A DNA stretch of 64,000 nt from the NCBI RefSeq assembly GCF_019312595.1, contig NZ_JAHWDQ010000007.1, positions 91,769 to 155,768 of the forward strand, read 5' to 3'. Of this stretch, positions 63,227 through 64,000 are shown piece by piece. Source of the stretch: Zhongshania aquimaris (GTDB lineage Bacteria; Pseudomonadota; Gammaproteobacteria; Pseudomonadales; Spongiibacteraceae). Every line of letters begins with the position of its first letter. Positions within the stretch are counted from its first letter, which is position 1. The position numbers and the translations under genes are program-made. The notes under the pieces were generated by a model. It ran no database searches. It was not told the origin of the DNA and saw only the letters and a program-made list of their open reading frames with translations.

Positions 63227-63861
63227 GTATCTACACCACTCTTGGTTTGAATCCAGCCATCAATGTAATAAAACAATATATTGACCGCATTAGTAAAGCA
63301 GTCCACCGCCTCTGTCCAAGACCATTCAGGATACTGAATATCTTCTTTTCCAATATGAAATGTCACCGTTCTTTCATTATCATTAAGATTCTGCACGGAA
63401 TTTGACAAATGAGAACCAGAAAAATGGACATAACCACATAAATTTTTATATACGTCTTTTAGCCATGGATATTCGGGACTCAGAACGTCGACTAAATAAC
63501 CATCATTCATTTTTTCCCCGTTCCTGTCCTTCAAATTTCTAATTTGTTTACCACCTATTACATCAGTAGCAAAATCGTGGGGCTTTTCTACTAGCCAAGC
63601 CGCAGAGAATCGCAAAAACGTATCAATTTGAATTCTAAGTAATGACCTTGCCGCGGCCATATTTTTCGCTTCAATTAATGTAATGAAGCCTTCCGTGTTA
63701 CCACTAGTTCTTTTCATCGCAGCGATTGCAAGGAGATCTACAGGAAACATGTTGCCACTATCTGCTGAGAAAACAGCTTTCCCAAGATCCATAATTTGAT
63801 ATTCAGTACTTCGGAGCTTGATAATAGCTTCTTCGAGGCTATTGGATGCTACTCGTTCCAT
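63178..63861 (-). CDS. Hypothetical protein, DUF5677-like (cassette gene)
   Basis: 227 residues. AAARSLLRIQIDTFLRFSAA and YKNLCGYVHFSGSHLSNSV resemble the alpha-helical DUF5677-type family (an R-x-x-x-E/D-x-x-x-R helix and an H-x-S/H motif). Function unknown. The C terminus (ANNQIHPAPKNGAAD) is encoded by the attC at 63168-63226, so the original protein probably ended earlier; read-through into attC is common in cassettes. A GTTAGCT core (63876-63882) upstream of the ATG may be the R' of the next attC. Confidence 0.65.
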   Translation of the reverse strand: MERVASNSLEEAIIKLRSTEYQIMDLGKAVFSADSGNMFPVDLLAIAAMKRTSGNTEGFITLIEAKNMAAARSLLRIQIDTFLRFSAAWLVEKPHDFATDVIGGKQIRNLKDRNGEKMNDGYLVDVLSPEYPWLKDVYKNLCGYVHFSGSHLSNSVQNLNDNERTVTFHIGKEDIQYPEWSWTEAVDCFTNAVNILFYYIDGWIQTKSGVDTANNQIHPAPKNGAAD

Positions 63862-63875
63862 GAATTTCCTTACAC

Positions 63876-63882
63876 AGCTAAC
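63876..63882 (-). other. Possible R' box of an attC extending beyond the window
   Basis: GTTAGCT on the minus strand, 15-21 bp upstream of the start of the hypothetical cassette gene, is the exact complement of the R'' core (AGCTAAC) of the attC at 63226. No full partner arm can be seen before the right edge. Confidence 0.35.
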
Positions 63883-64000
63883 GAGGCTGTAGGAAAACGT
63901 ATTTGTAGCTCACGTAATCTTCCAGCCAGATATTTTTAGTTGATTTAATTTTCATACGAATTCTTCATCGTCAGGTCGTTTATTTTTCATATTCCAGCAG

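Overview
The window reads like the chromosome of a marine, aerobic gammaproteobacterium. This is inferred from gene families and moderate GC; there is no rRNA or other marker gene to fix a taxon. It holds one large catabolic region (about 1-41.2 kb and 45.5-58.7 kb) interrupted and bordered by accessory DNA.

Catabolic region. Nearly all genes lie on the minus strand in short operons: two AMP-dependent acyl-CoA ligases, two CaiB-type CoA-transferases, a heteromeric acyl-CoA dehydrogenase pair, a double-hotdog hydratase, two enoyl-CoA hydratase-like proteins, five SDRs, a thiolase, two P450s, a [2Fe-2S] ferredoxin, a Rieske oxygenase with Rieske ferredoxin, a KstD-like flavoprotein dehydrogenase, three amidohydrolases, a TonB-dependent receptor, an AtuA-type pair, a single-chain biotin-dependent acyl-CoA carboxylase, a molybdopterin oxidoreductase, a PAPS-type sulfotransferase and AraC and TetR regulators. 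Together they suggest uptake of a hydrophobic cyclic or branched compound (terpenoid, steroid-like or alicyclic/aromatic acid), oxygenase attack, CoA activation and beta-oxidation-like breakdown. The substrate cannot be read from the sequence. A plus-strand block (20.4-25.4 kb) carries a VOC protein, a fused indolepyruvate:ferredoxin oxidoreductase-type enzyme and a nitronate monooxygenase-like flavoprotein. In the first 9 kb a perfect inverted repeat, GCAAC-N5-GTTGC, occurs in three promoter regions and probably marks a local regulon.

Accessory island (41.2-45.4 kb). It contains a 371-bp element with 25-bp terminal inverted repeats and no transposase, then unrelated small plus-strand genes: YdeI/OmpD-like, GNAT plus DUF998, a ParD-like protein overlapping a complete methionine aminopeptidase, and a small membrane protein. 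An attC-like site precedes the ParD-like/Map pair, which has its own perfect palindromic operator.

Integron cassette array (58.7-64 kb, minus strand). Small unrelated genes (GNAT, DUF899, VOC, DUF2834, thioesterase, YjbR, GNAT, membrane protein, hypothetical) are separated by attC recombination sites of 59-110 bp. Several stop codons are embedded in the attC R'' box. No integrase is in the window; the orientation predicts it beyond the right edge.
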